Source of the DNA: Adiantum capillus-veneris
Taxonomy: Eukaryota > Streptophyta > Polypodiopsida > Polypodiales > Pteridaceae
Assembly (NCBI GenBank): GCA_014529385.2
Contig: CM043963.1
Span: 4,281,001-4,345,000, forward strand
Reading direction: 5' to 3'
DNA: 64,000 nucleotides
The position numbers and the translations under genes were made by a program. Below are positions 10,793 through 21,654 of this stretch, one piece after another (position 1 is the first letter of the stretch; each line of letters opens with the position of its first letter). Under the pieces are notes generated by a model that saw only the letters and a list, made by a program, of their open reading frames with translations, was not told where the DNA came from and did no database searches.

Positions 10793-13105
10793 TGTTAGGT
10801 GCAGCGGAATGAATGTTGTATTTTCTCAAGATTAGTGATCTTTACTGCTCAAGGTTCCTTTTAGTTCTTAGGGAAAGAGAGAGCTTTCCGTCTTGTAGAG
10901 TGTTGTGGTCACGAACAAAGTGGGTGGATATTGTGCGTGCAAGTGAATGAGACTGAGAGAAGGAGAGAGAAGAGATACGACACCCGAGAGGTTGTAAAAC
11001 CCTCCTCCGAAGGCCCCACTCTCGTCGGCGAGAGTGGTCTATTCTTTGATTGCACAAAGGTGTACAATGCGTATGCAATGGACTATGCAACTTGGTCTAT
11101 GCCGATGACGACGACGACGACGATGGCTGAAATATGAGATCTTCTAATCGTTGAATTTCGTGACTGTTTCGGTGGCTGAAAATGACTGTTTTGGCTGCGT
11201 TTTCTTGGCTGAAAAATGAGGTTTCTTAGGGCTGAAAACTGATGGTCTTTACGGGCTGAATCTGCTACACTTTAGGTGAATGATGCCGGTCTTAATTTGC
11301 TGCTGAAATCCAAAAACGCCAAGGGCTGAAATTGGTCCTTCCATCGTCGGGGTTCTGCAAATGCAAAAACGCTAGGCTGATCTGCTGTGTCGTGATGATG
11401 CCGGGGCTGATCTGCTGTGCACAAATCGCCAAGGCTGATCTGATGCAAAAACGCTAGGTCTTCTGTGGAGAAAACGCCAGAGTAGTCTCGGGGGGTTGGT
11501 CTTGCTGAGAAGTTACCTGTTGAGCAAGGTGCTCCTGCTGCCTCTTCTGCCAGAAAGGGTGAACTTTGGTTTGCTTATATATTAACTTAGCAAAATTGCC
11601 CTACCTACTTTTGTTGGAAAGTCACTTAAAAATAATAAGTGAAAATACCAAGAAATAGGAAAATAGGCTAAAGGCATTGGAAAATTCCCCTAACTGATGC
11701 TAATGGATTCTGATGGGAATTCCGATGATCATGCTGTGTGCAACCGGAGGATATACATCTATGCTAAGTGATTGGGCATGCACGGTCTACGAATAGACTC
11801 ACAAAAGTGCCAAATCACTGCTAATCTAACCGACTGAATTGATCGAACCATGCTGTGGTATAGCTTGTCCACGGACACATGGGGTTTGGATGTGTCACGT
11901 GACATCCCCTCCTTTTCAAAGTGAGGTACTGGTACCGAACTGTATGGCATCGAGGGAGATCGTCAACAACATCCAGAATCTTGGAAGGGACTCTTCGCTG
12001 GCCCACTCTGCTGTGTGGGTTGAGCGGTACTTGAACTTCATAAAGGTCTGCAACGCTTGCTTCTTTGGGCCGCGTCGAAAGCGACACAAAGTCTTCTGAA
12101 TCTCCTTTCTTGCTTCAACTTCGTCTAGAGTCCTGCTTCTTTCGTCTTCAAGAATCTCCATGGCTGAAAATGCCTGAAACAATCTCCAACACAAAACCAT
12201 GAACATATCCATTCCATGTAAAGTGAAGGAAAAAAATCTTGTCTTCTCTAAAGACTGTGTATGCAATGTCGATGAACATAGAGACGGAGTGACAACCCGT
12301 TCATCAAACACACCCATACAATGCGATTGAATCTTTCCTGTTTGATCGAAATCAATTAACTGTGGCAAATCACAATGGAAATGCCCATTCTTGGTGCTCA
12401 TACTATCATGTGCTCTGTCTACAACTGTGTCATGCCAAAGAAGAGACATGGAATGTGACTTCCTGACATACAAACTTTTCAACTTTTCATGAACAATCCG
12501 CATACATTCATGCTCATCCTTGAGAGAAACGTGCTCAACATACAATATGTCATGCCTAATAAAAGGGATCACACACCGATGCTGACTAAAATACAGGAAA
12601 CCTTCACGAATAAAACACTCAAACAATGCGTGCGTACCAATCATGCGAACACATAATACTTCCTGTGATGGTTCTTTGGACCAAGGCTCGAGAGCCAAAA
12701 TCGCTTCTTCAAGATCTATCGAATCTTCTTGTGGGGGATCTGTGGACCTCGACTCGAAAGCCAAGATCGATTCTTCTTGAATGATCGAATCGTCCTGTGG
12801 GGGTTCTTGAGACCTCGACTCGAAAGCCAAGATTGGATCTTCGTGATTGATCGAATCTACAACGAGGTTAGCTTCGCTCGAAAAAGCATCAACTAACACA
12901 TCATCCTTGTGAACAATCACATCATCTTCATGCAACTCATCATGCTTGTGAGAAATCACATCTTGATCATCATGCAAATCATCATGCTCGTCTTTATCAT
13001 TCAAATCATCATGCTTATCATTGGCATCCAAATCATCATGCTTATCATTGTGCTTCAAATCATTGTTAATCAAAACATCATGCAAGTCATTGTCAATCAA
13101 ATCGT
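10793..13105 (-). mobile_element. Inverted, truncated family A relative (3' end plus 3' LTR)
   Basis: The + strand reads as the reverse complement of a family A LTR (10793-11904, 1112 bp, TGTTAGGTGCAGC to TGTCACGTGACA). A reversed polypurine tract (TCCCCTCCTTTT at 11905-11916) and about 1.2 kb of 3' internal coding sequence follow. It abuts forward integrase sequence at about 13105 with no second LTR. Insertion was thus followed by deletion, which also removed the host element's protease and RT. Confidence 0.85.
11916..13097 (-). CDS. Long ORF of the inverted element: acidic His/Asp repeats plus gypsy C-terminal tail
   Basis: The frame is open from an in-frame TAA near 13106 down to the TGA at 11916, about 390 residues, with no ATG at its left end. 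The N-terminal 75 residues are acidic repeats of the NDKHDDL / HEDD type. Next come three tandem copies of a LAFESRS-(T/Q)-PPQ(D/E)DSI unit. About 190 residues of unrecognised sequence follow. The last 70 residues (RFRRGPKKQALQTFMKFKYR to the stop) match the tail of the integrase polyprotein at 13.9-14.1 kb (RFRHGSKKQVRQYFLKFENR). Only that tail has an assigned identity. The middle could be a family-specific extra domain or captured sequence. An open frame this long inside otherwise broken elements is notable. Confidence 0.6.
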   Translation of the reverse strand: MDNDLHDVLINNDLKHNDKHDDLDANDKHDDLNDKDEHDDLHDDQDVISHKHDELHEDDVIVHKDDVLVDAFSSEANLVVDSINHEDPILAFESRSQEPPQDDSIIQEESILAFESRSTDPPQEDSIDLEEAILALEPWSKEPSQEVLCVRMIGTHALFECFIREGFLYFSQHRCVIPFIRHDILYVEHVSLKDEHECMRIVHEKLKSLYVRKSHSMSLLWHDTVVDRAHDSMSTKNGHFHCDLPQLIDFDQTGKIQSHCMGVFDERVVTPSLCSSTLHTQSLEKTRFFSFTLHGMDMFMVLCWRLFQAFSAMEILEDERSRTLDEVEARKEIQKTLCRFRRGPKKQALQTFMKFKYRSTHTAEWASEESLPRFWMLLTISLDAIQFGTSTSL

Positions 13106-13106
13106 T

Positions 13107-14107
13107 TTAGCAAGTTTTGTATGTTGATTCCTTGTAAAGCCACAGTTACTGCACAAGATGTAGCAGGATTGTTCATTAAGCATTGGTATCCCCTCTATGG
13201 TTTGCTAAAATCAATTGTTTCAGATAGGGATGTTTTAAGTTCACATCCAATTTTTGGCGTGCACTCTTTGAAAATTTTGGCATTTAGTTTAATTTTTCAT
13301 CGGCTTTTCATCCACAGTCAGATGGTCAAACAGAAATTTACAATCAATTGGCTTTTGATGTTTTAAAGTCGTATGTGCATGATCAACAGTCTCAATGGGA
13401 GCTCTATCTCCCATTTGTTCAAGCTATTTGAATGACTCTTTTTCTTCTGCTATTGGTCGAACTCCGTATGAGACAGCTTTTGGCCGTCCGTTCCAGTCAC
13501 TTTTGACCCATTGGGTTAGTCAGATGCCTGATGCCAATGCTGAAAGTTAGTGATTGGATAAGATTTCTGAGAGTGTGAAGCTTTGGCTAAGCAAGGCTCA
13601 GGAATCTTATTCACGGTAGGCTAATAAGCATCGTCAGGATATTTCGATCAAGAAAGGAGATTGGGTGTATTTAAGAATCATGAAGCAACGTCTTAAGCAA
13701 GTTGGAAAGAAGTGTCCAAAGTTGTCTTTTCGTATGTATGGTCCATTTTGATTCATTAAAAAGATAAATGAGGTTTCAATGAAATTGCAGTTGCCTAACT
13801 GATGGTCAATGCACAACGTTTTTCATGTTTCTTGGTTGAAAGTGTTTCAGGGAACACCTCCAAGGGACATTTCGGAAGAAGAAGAACCGGATATCATTGA
13901 TGAAGCTGAAGTCATGGAGCCGGAGCAAGTGTTGTTGCATCGGTTTCGACATGGTTCGAAGAAGCAAGTGAGACAATACTTTTTGAAGTTTGAGAATCGA
14001 GGAACCCACGAAGCGGTGTGGGTCGATGAAGAGTTTTTCAAGGATTATCCAGAGTTGTTGGCAGACTACAAGGAAGCCATGCAGCTCGGTACCAATACCT
14101 CACTTTA
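13107..14107 (+). pseudogene. Family A integrase and C-terminal tail
   Basis: Forward-strand fragments spell a gypsy integrase core: IPCKATVTAQDVAGLFIKHW and LKSIVSDRDV, the latter holding the second catalytic Asp. These are followed by FHPQSDGQTE-like, GRTPYETAFGRPFQ and KKGDWVYLRI segments. The tail at 13809-14107 is open for 99 residues (VFHVSWLKVFQGTPP, then a chromodomain-like RFRHGSKKQVRQYFLKF) and ends in a stop just before the polypurine tract. Several stops and frameshifts (for example near 13430 and 13550) inactivate it. Confidence 0.82.
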
Positions 14108-14119
14108 AAAAGGAGGGGA
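14108..14119 (+). promoter_or_regulatory. Polypurine tract of family A
   Basis: AAAAGGAGGGGA directly before the 3' LTR; plus-strand DNA priming site. Confidence 0.85.
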
Positions 14120-14677
14120 TGTCACGTGACACATCCAACCCTATGTGTCCGTGGACAAGCTAGAGCATAACAGGTCCGTCAGTCCAGTCAGTCTAGATTA
14201 GAAGTGATTTGGCACTTTTATGAGTCTATTCGTAGACCGTGCATGCCCAGTCACTTAGTGTAGATGCATATTATCTAGTTGCACACAGCATGATCATAAG
14301 CATTCCCATTAGAATCCATCCTTCAGGGGAATTTTCCAGTGCATTTAGCCTATTTTACCTATTTTTGACATTTTTCACTTATTAATTTATGTGACTTTTG
14401 TTGGAAAGTAGGTAGGGCAAATTGGGTTAGAAAATATATAAGCAAACCAAGGTTAGCACTAAATAGCAGATGAGCAAGGAGAACAACAGGCTTCAGCGAC
14501 AGGTTCCCTCTCTCTCAGTAAGACTCCCAAGTCCTTGGGCGATTTCCCTCACACAGGCATCTAGCGTTTCTAGACCATCATCGCCAGCAGCCATTTTCCT
14601 TGGCGTTTTTCAGCAACCCCAAGATCGCCATAGCATCTAGCATCTAGCGTTTTCCAGAGCCCTCATTGCCCACTTTT

Positions 14678-15904
14678 TGTCACGTGACACATCCAGTCCT
14701 ATATGTCCGTGGACAAGCTACAGCATGATCAGGGTTTAGTCAGTCCAGTCAGTCTAGATTTAGAAGTGATCTGGCACTTTTGTGAGTCTATTCGTAGACC
14801 GTGCATGCCCAGACACTTAGTGTAGATGCATATCCTCTGGTTGCACATAGCATGATCATCAGTATTCCCTTCAGAATCCATCAGATTCAGTCAGGGGAAT
14901 TTTCCAGTGCATTTAGCCTATTTTCCCTATTTTTGGTATTTTCACTTGTTATTTTTAAGTGACTTTCCAACAAAAGTAGGTAGGGCAATTTTGCTAAGTT
15001 AATATGTAAGCAAACCCAAGTTAGCACTTTCTGGCAGAAAAGGCAGCAGGAGCTCCCCGCTCAACAGGCAACTTCTCAGCAGAACCCGCAGAACCCCCCC
15101 CCCCCCCCCCCCCCCCCCCCCAACCTTGGTGTTTTCTCTCACAACAGGTAGCGTTTTTGGTTTCCCCGCAGTACCTCCACAAGATCCGGCGTATCAGCCT
15201 TGCATGTGTCGCCACCAACACAGAGCCCTAGCGTTTCCAACTCTGCATCACCTCCAGCACTTCAGCAATTCACTAACGCTAGCAAGAGCATCAACGTTTT
15301 TGGATTTCATCAGCAGTACCAGTTTGCTAGCTTTTTCAGGTCTGCCATCGTTTTTGTTTTCAGCCATTCCGCAGCAAAAAGCTCATCGTTTTCAGCATTC
15401 CGGACAGTAGCAGATTCAGCCCTAGCTGGTTGCAGAAGATAGCCATTTTCAGCCATAAAAACGCAGCCAAAACAGGCATTTTCAGCCACCCAAAACTGCC
15501 CAAAGATTTGCAGATTTTCAGCAGTTAGAAGACCACAGATTTCAGCCCTAATGTCGTCGTCATCATCACCGTCGTCGTCATCGGCATAGTCCCAGATTGC
15601 ATCAGTCCATTGCATCGTCATTGTACCACTTTGTGCAATCAATAAGTAGACCACTCTCGCCGACGAGAGTGGGGCCTTCGGAGGAGGGTTTTACAACGTC
15701 TCTGGTGTCGTATCGCTCTTCTCTCTCTATCTCTCAGTCTCATACACTTGCACGCATAGTGTCCGTTCACTTTGTTGTGATCATAGCATTCTCTCATTAA
15801 GAACGGAAGGCTCTACCTTCCATAAGAACAAAAAGGAACCTTGAGCACAGTTCGGAGCACTCATCTTGAGCAAAGCGCAAACAATCATTCCGCTGCACCT
15901 AACA
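14678..15904 (+). mobile_element. Solo LTR, family A, forward
   Basis: 1227 bp from TGTCACGTGACAC to CACCTAACA, flanked by the 5-bp duplication CTTTT (14673-14677 and 15905-15909). The uninterrupted target is visible in the 5' LTR at about 8505-8517. It includes a (C)28 tract at 15094-15121. Confidence 0.93.
15094..15121. repeat. Poly-C tract
   Basis: 28 consecutive C within the solo LTR; the length may be affected by sequencing. Confidence 0.9.
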
Positions 15905-16242
15905 CTTTTCCCTGGCGTTTTCAGTACCAACACGCAGCAGAAAGGCAGCGTTTTCAGCACCAAAATGCAGCAGACATATCAGCGTTTTTATCAGCCAAAT
16001 CAGCGTTTTTTTCAATAGCACAAAATCAGCCCCGAATTCGGCGTTTCAGTCGCAGCAGATTTCAGCCTTCAGCGTTTTTGGACAGCAGATACACACTTGC
16101 AGATTTAAGCCCTTAGACCGGTTTCGCCATCCCTGTCGTCATCTTCGGCATAGCATAGACTTGCATCAGTCACATGCATCATCATTGTACCAGTTTGTGC
16201 AATCTATCGTAGACCACTCTCGCCAACGAGAGTGGGGCCTTC

Positions 16243-17419
16243 TGTTAGGTGCAGCGGAATGAATGTTTGAACTTTGCTCAAGATGAGTGCTCCGAACTGT
16301 GCTCAAGGTTCCTTTTACTTATGGAAGGGAGAGCCTTCCGTTCTTAATGAGAGAGTGCATTGATCATATACAAAGTGAATGGACACTGTGCGTGAAAGTG
16401 TATGAGATTGAGAGATAGAGAGAGAAGAGAATACGACACCAGAATGTTGTCAAACCCTCCTCCGAAGGCCCCACTCTCTATGGCGAGAGCGGTCTACTAT
16501 TGATTGCACAAATCTCTACGATGCTTGGACAATGAGGACGATGACGAGACGGACTGAAATCTGAAAATTCTAAGGGCTGAAATCTGCAAATCTTCTATCT
16601 GCTGAATTCTGACTCTATGTCGGTGACGATGTCGATGACGACGATGCGACGATGGCGCATCTGCGTTTTCCGGGATGAAACTGTAAACCTTGTGAAACTG
16701 ACCGTGCGGCGAGGAACTGCTGCGAGAAGGTGAGGTCTGCGAGGTTCGGGACTTCTACTGCGGGTGCTAACTGTTGAAAACTGAAAACGCTGATGTTCCT
16801 TGATGTTCCGTCGCGGTAAATTTGCAAAACGCCGGGGCTGAACTGCAAACCAAAAACGCTGATGTGCTGTCGCCGGATGTCCTGCAAATGCAAAACGCTA
16901 GGCTAATCTGTGGTTCTGTTGTCACCGAGAATTTGCAAATGCAAAAACGCATGTTGATATGGGGTCTTGATGCAAAATGCTAGCCTCTCTGCTGTGTAGC
17001 AAAAACGCTAGGCCTTGGTGGGGGTTCTTGTTGAGAAGGTGTCTGTTGAGCGGTGCTCCTGCTGCCTCTCCTGCCAGAAAGTGCTAACTTTGGTTTGCTT
17101 ATATATTAACTTAGCAAAATTGCCCTACCTACTTTCTAACAAAAGTCACTTAAAAGTAATAAGCGAAAAATGTCAAAAATAGGGAAAAGAGGTCTATGCA
17201 TTGGAAAATTCCCGTGAAGGATTCTGATGGGAATGCTTATGATCATGCTGTGTGCAACCAGAGGATATGCATCTACACTAAGTGATTGGGCATGCACGGT
17301 CTGCGAACAGACTCACAAAAGTGCCAATTCACTTCTAATCTAGACTGACTGGACTGACTGAACCCTTGTCGTGCTGTAGCTTGTCCACGGACACATAGGG
17401 TTGGATGTGTCACGTGACA
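16243..17419 (-). mobile_element. Solo LTR, family A, reverse
   Basis: 1177 bp from TGTTAGGTGCAGC to TGTCACGTGACA in reverse orientation, flanked by CCTTC at 16238-16242 and 17420-17424. The host LTR resumes with GGAGGAGGGTTTTAC. Confidence 0.93.
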
Positions 17420-17639
17420 CCTTCGGAGGAGGGTTTTACATCTCTGGTGTCGTATCTCTCTTCTCACTCTATCTCTCAGTCTCATATACTTGCACGCACA
17501 GTGTCCACTCACTTTGTTCGTGATCATAGCACTCTCCATTAAGAATGGACTCCCTTCCATAAGAACTAAAAAGAACCTTGAGCAAAATATGGAACACTCA
17601 TCTTGAGAAAGAACAACATTCATTCTGCTGCACCTTACA

Positions 17640-18240
17640 TGAGGTGTCCGAGTTGTCAGAAGATGAGGACGAACTGGGCAATCCTTCGAAGCGTAGACGC
17701 TTCTTTTGCTTTCCAACGTTTTCAAATGTGGATTTTTGACCCAATTAACCGGGGAAATTAGTTCCCTTCTTACTTTGCTTCAGTTGCTTTTCCGACGGCT
17801 TCTTCGTGTCCAGAAGCTAATTGATTTGGGTCTAGAGCGCATCATGGATTCTTGATCGCCGGTTTAATGGGTGGTTGTGTGGCTTTTTGCCACTGGGTGT
17901 GCACTTTTGCGATGGATTGCTGAGATAAAAATTTTGCAAATTTCGGATCCTTCACAATTTTAATCATCTGCTTTGTTGCCTCGTCAACCTACTGTCGATG
18001 TTCCATCTCTTCAAGTTCGTACTTGGTAGGCTGAGGTGGACCATACTCCCACTCTGTTTGATCATGAGAATCTTCTTCGTGATCTCCTCCCGTAGTAGCG
18101 GATGCAAAAGAAGTCGACTGATTCTTGTTGGAATCCATAAGTAATGTGGGATTCTCTATGGCTTTATGTCCTGTAAGACAGAGCGATGAAGATAGGAGCG
18201 CGCTCGATGCGCGATGTATGAAGGGTGGCAGTGGCTAGTA
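17640..18240 (-). pseudogene. B-type retrotransposon gag, N-terminal half
   Basis: Minus-strand sequence between the reversed primer site at 18271 and the family A insertion. The region has many stops, but it includes a KKPSEKQLKQSK-like basic stretch and a lysine-rich run comparable to the N-terminal half of the gag at 26545. It is the upstream part of the gag continued at 7395-7950. Confidence 0.55.
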
Positions 18241-18270
18241 AGTCCGGGGTGGGGACCGAAGATGCCTGAT

Positions 18271-18282
18271 GCTTTGATACCA
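18271..18282 (-). promoter_or_regulatory. Primer binding site, reverse
   Basis: GCTTTGATACCA, the reverse complement of TGGTATCAAAGC, one base left of the reverse LTR at 18284. Confidence 0.8.
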
Positions 18283-18283
18283 C

Positions 18284-18857
18284 TGTAACAAACTTGGGCA
18301 TCCCAAGTCTAGATTCTGTCGTCGCGACACGAGAGAGAATCGCTTAAAATACTTCACAACTTGAAAATCACAGTTTAATTTGGTAGACACGGCTTGGCGT
18401 AGTTCTGTGCCCAGGAGATTGGCCCCAAAGACTAGCGCCCTTTTCGGTATTTCTTTTATATGAATCTTTGAGCAAAGCACAACTACCGCAGGGTCCTCCG
18501 CTCTCAGACTTTGCGTCCAGATGCTCTGTAGAGTGAGGCCCTTAGGGCTCTTTTATTCTTACAAGGGATGCCAAAAGCATAGCCCCAAAATTAGTTAAAC
18601 TCAAAAGCAAAGGTTCCAAAAAGCTTCAAACTTAAAAGCAAATAAGTTCCAAAAGCAACTAGTCCTCAAAAAACTGGCAAAAAGCAGCCATCACAAATTA
18701 CGGAATTCCGTATAACTGCCATGTTAGCTTGTCAGTGCAAATTGCGGGCGTCTGTATAGCTGCCACGTCATCAGCCAGTGAGCCTTTTTATCGTCTTGCC
18801 ACGTCAGCAATCTGCGTGTGTTTGTTCTGGGACCTGCCACGTCACCAGTTTGTGACA
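18284..18857 (-). repeat. B-type 5' LTR, reverse
   Basis: 574 bp from TGTAACAAACTTGGGC to CACCAGTTTGTGACA. On the minus strand it starts TGTCACAAACTGGTGACGTGG like the other B-type LTRs and ends in TTTGTTACA next to the primer site. It belongs to the reverse element whose gag is at 17640-18240 and 7395-7950. Confidence 0.85.
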
Positions 18858-19396
18858 ACACCAGATCTACATCCGCAGTATCCACCCGCTTGGCGGAATC
18901 TTTATTGGTTATGTATTCACATGCATCAGAAGCATTCAGCATCAGAAGTACAGATAGAAGTTCGGCAATTGTGCCTCACCTTTAACGGGGGGATGCCACG
19001 TGCGCACCTCACTTGCGCTACGTGGACATGCTTTTGCTACAGTCTAGCATGAGTCATTAGCTTAGGACCTAGCTTGGCACCTTTGTGAGCCTCTAGCTGG
19101 ACTTGCATGTCTAGGCCGGTCACAGTTGCATTACCCTCTCTTGCACAAAATAGGCATTTCATCATGCAGGCATTTTACCTCGTGAACCACCTCTTAGTTG
19201 GGTCATTTAATTAATAAATGACTTTAGCCAATTAATGGAATCGTGGGGGCTGCCTTTTGTCTGCTCGACCCAGCCTTTGGAGAGTATAAAGGGCAGCCCA
19301 TGGCCAGCGTCTCCGACAGGAAGCAAAAAGGGGAGAAGGCCAACGTTTTCCTCTCAATTCTCCTTAGCGTTTCTAACCAGGTTGCTCAGCGTTTTT
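18858..19396 (+). mobile_element. E-type element 3' end and partial LTR, forward
   Basis: 18858-18993 is the reverse-complement equivalent of 23919-24055 and ends in a purine run AACGGGGGGA. An LTR starting TGCCACGTGCGCACC follows at 18994 and is cut at 19397 by a B-type LTR. It carries AGCGTTT words near its cut end, like families A and C. Confidence 0.65.
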
Positions 19397-19708
19397 TGTA
19401 ACAAACTTGGACACCCCAAGTCTAAGATTCTACCGCGAGCGGCGACACAATAGAGATTCACTACAATACAGTTCACAATTCACACTTGAGTCAACACGGC
19501 CCGGCGTAGTTCTGTGCCTAGAGATATTGGTCCCAAAGACTGGCGCCCCTTTCGGTATTTTCTTTTGTATTAATCTGTTTTTGAAGTACAAGAGAGTGGG
19601 TAGGTGCTTTCTCTCAGACTCTGTGTCCAGATGCTCTGAGAAGTGAGGGCCTAACCACTTATTTATTGGTTACAAGGGCTGCCCAAAAGCAGAGCCCCAA
19701 AAGCAGTA
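19397..19708 (-). repeat. B-type LTR fragment, reverse
   Basis: It begins TGTAACAAACTTGGACACCCC and follows the B-type LTR to the GGTTACAAGGGCTGCCCAAAAG segment, then breaks off. Confidence 0.75.
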
Positions 19709-19807
19709 TCGCACACGACAATGCTTGAGGCAAAAGATTTCTCGCACACGATAGTGCTTGAGACGAATGACTACTTGCACACATCAGTGCTTGAGTCTAA
19801 TTTTTTT
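19709..19807. repeat. Three tandem copies of a 33-bp unit
   Basis: Units start at 19709, 19742 and 19775, each with a YGCACACRNYARTGCTTGAG core. They sit exactly at the junction between a reverse LTR fragment and forward internal sequence. Confidence 0.8.
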
Positions 19808-19819
19808 AAAAAAAAATCT

Positions 19820-20132
19820 CTATAGACATAATCGCAATATGGGATTAGTTAACCTGACATCAATGAGGTCCATAACGGATCTAGATGTGGTTACTAAATA
19901 CGAGCTGACAATTATTGTCTGAGATTTGGAATGAATGTTTCTGTGATTGATTGTCATGTGATGTCCTGTGATGTCATGTGCAGTGATGTGAGTGTCGTCT
20001 TTGTACAAGTGCTAGATGTGTCATGTCTAGTGCATCGGTACTAACAGTCAGTGTCTACTAAGACAGTTTATGGCCTCTATTTGCTTTGCAGGTGTAATCG
20101 AGGGCGATTAGAATTCTTTCAAGAGGGGGGTA
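19820..20132 (+). mobile_element. B-type element, 3' end of internal region
   Basis: It matches 28640-28928 of the complete B element almost throughout (for example GATCTAGATG, GTGCTAGATGTGT, CAGTGTCT-CTAAGAC) and ends in the same polypurine tract CAAGAGGGGGGTA. Confidence 0.85.
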
Positions 20133-20427
20133 TGTCACAAACTGGTGACGTGGCAGGTCCTCGGAGACACACATACACACGCGTGCGCGCTGACTGTTGA
20201 CGTGGCAGGTCGGAAATAACGTCGACTGGCTGATGACGTGGTAGTTGTACGGACGTCCGCAATTCACATTGACATGCTGACGTGGTAGATGTACGGAATT
20301 CCATGATTTACGTTGGTTGCTTTTTGCCAGTTTTTGAGGACTAGTTGCTTTTGGAACTTATTTGCTTTTAAGTTTGAAGCTTTTTGGAACCTTTGCTTTT
20401 GGGGCTTTGATTTTGGCATCCCTTGTA

Positions 20428-21654
20428 GATGATCTTTTTGTCCCTGACGTCCTTCTTTTCAAGATTTCATGTACTTGAATTCGAGTTCTGTAGACAGAGG
20501 AATTTATCCCAAGGAGTTTTATGAACTTAACTGTACCACATATAGTGATTGTTGTGCCTTTTTAGACCTTAAGATTTTTCAGACTCCCTTAAGTAGATAT
20601 CTATGATAAGCGCCTTGAACCAGAATATGCCAATCTAAATATCATGCGTATGCCTCACATTTCTTCGAACATTTCTCTTTTAGCTAAGTATGGTGTCATT
20701 TGCTCTCAACTATTTAGATTTTTCCGTCTTTGTTCTAGTAAATCTGCTTTTGTTGTTCAATCTTGCCATCTTATTTCTTTACTAGTTGAAAAAGAATACT
20801 CATTCAAAAGAATCATGAAAAAACGTTCGTTCATTTTTGCATCGTAGTAAGTTTATCTTTAATGTTTCTTCCTTTGGAATGTTCAAGATAATCAATAGTA
20901 AATTCAATAGAAGTGGGGAGCTAAAAAGTCCACTTATTGTTTGACTTAATAACACCTTATGTTGTTGTTTTGATCTTTAGCGCTTCTAGTATTTTTACTA
21001 TAGCTTGACAAATGCTAGCCTTTATCATGGCTGAGTATGCCCATCACCTCCGGAGGGTGATAGAAACTCAGCTCGTTGGTTTTATAGAGTACATTCAAAG
21101 CATGAATGACCTCTATATAGATGTGCACCTACTCTTGGGCACTGACGACGTGAGTAGGGATGTGATAGCTGTTGTCCAAGCTATGCATGATAAAGGTGAT
21201 AATCTTATTCTTCTTGTTTGGACAAGCAGCGAAGTTGAGATCACATATTGTCAAGTTTGGTTCTTTGCTCTTTGTAGGTTTGTAGTAGTATTTATTTTTC
21301 GATTTCGTATTTAGCTTACCTGAGGACTTAAGAATGTGTTCTATTAGAAGTTGTTGTGTGAAGTTTGATTTCTAGGATTAAGTTTTTAAGATGTCTTATC
21401 CTTTTTTGCGTAAAGTTGAGTACTTGTTTTAAGCCAAGTAAGTTACGTCAACTTATTTTACACATGCCTTTTCAATAATGTTTTGTTTTATCTGCTTTTG
21501 TTTCGTAGCAAACTAAGTGATTTAGTTAGTTTGTTTGTTTGTTTGTTTTTGTTTTTCTTTTCTTTTCTTGTGTCCCTTGCTTTTATAGTTTTATGAGTAC
21601 TTTATTCCCTCTTATAATTCGTGAGTCCGGACTATTCTAAACTTATGAAGATAT
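20428..21654 (+). mobile_element. Inserted element with a degenerate reverse-transcriptase-like fragment
   Basis: The 1.2-kb insert is flanked by a 10-bp repeat ATCCCTTGTA (20418-20427 and 21655-21664) that is single in intact LTRs. About 20490-20847 translates, with one frameshift, to CAFLDLKIFQT, YDKRLEPEYANLNIM, HISSNISLLAKYGVICSQLF and RFFRLCSS. This resembles the C-terminal palm/thumb part of reverse transcriptases from Penelope-like or similar non-LTR elements, which also have a FLD...YDKR...YGV..SQLxRFxRxC pattern. The part at 21012-21314 has a separate 100-residue ORF I do not recognise. No terminal inverted repeats were evident. Confidence 0.5.

Larger units (their letters stand above)
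7956..17639 (+). mobile_element. Complete Ty3/gypsy-type LTR element (family A), nested and rearranged
   Basis: 5' LTR 7956-9069; primer site; gag; an inverted related fragment in place of protease-RT-RNase H; integrase; polypurine tract; 3' LTR 14120-17639. The element is bounded by a 5-bp duplication TGAGG at 7951-7955 and 17640-17644. The reverse gag it landed in resumes immediately on both sides. Removing two solo LTRs and their duplications from the 3' LTR leaves 1106 bp, against 1114 bp for the 5' LTR. Without RT it is non-autonomous as it stands. Confidence 0.9.
14120..17639 (+). repeat. Family A 3' LTR carrying two solo-LTR insertions
   Basis: It starts with the palindrome TGTCACGTGACA and ends CACCTTACA. 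It is interrupted at 14678-15909 and 16243-17424 by two solo LTRs, each with a 5-bp duplication. The three remaining pieces are collinear with the 5' LTR. Confidence 0.9.

Noticed and set aside
12909-13127. Plus-strand hydrophobic ORF rich in I, M and L
   Set aside because: Antisense of the His/Asp repeat region; the composition follows from the repeat.
15021-15221. Poly-glycine frame
   Set aside because: Caused by the (C)28 tract in a solo LTR.
7956-17639. A CRISPR-like or satellite array, because similar LTR segments recur every 1-3 kb
   Set aside because: Each recurrence has LTR ends, orientation and target duplications of separate retroelement insertions; no spacer/repeat regularity.
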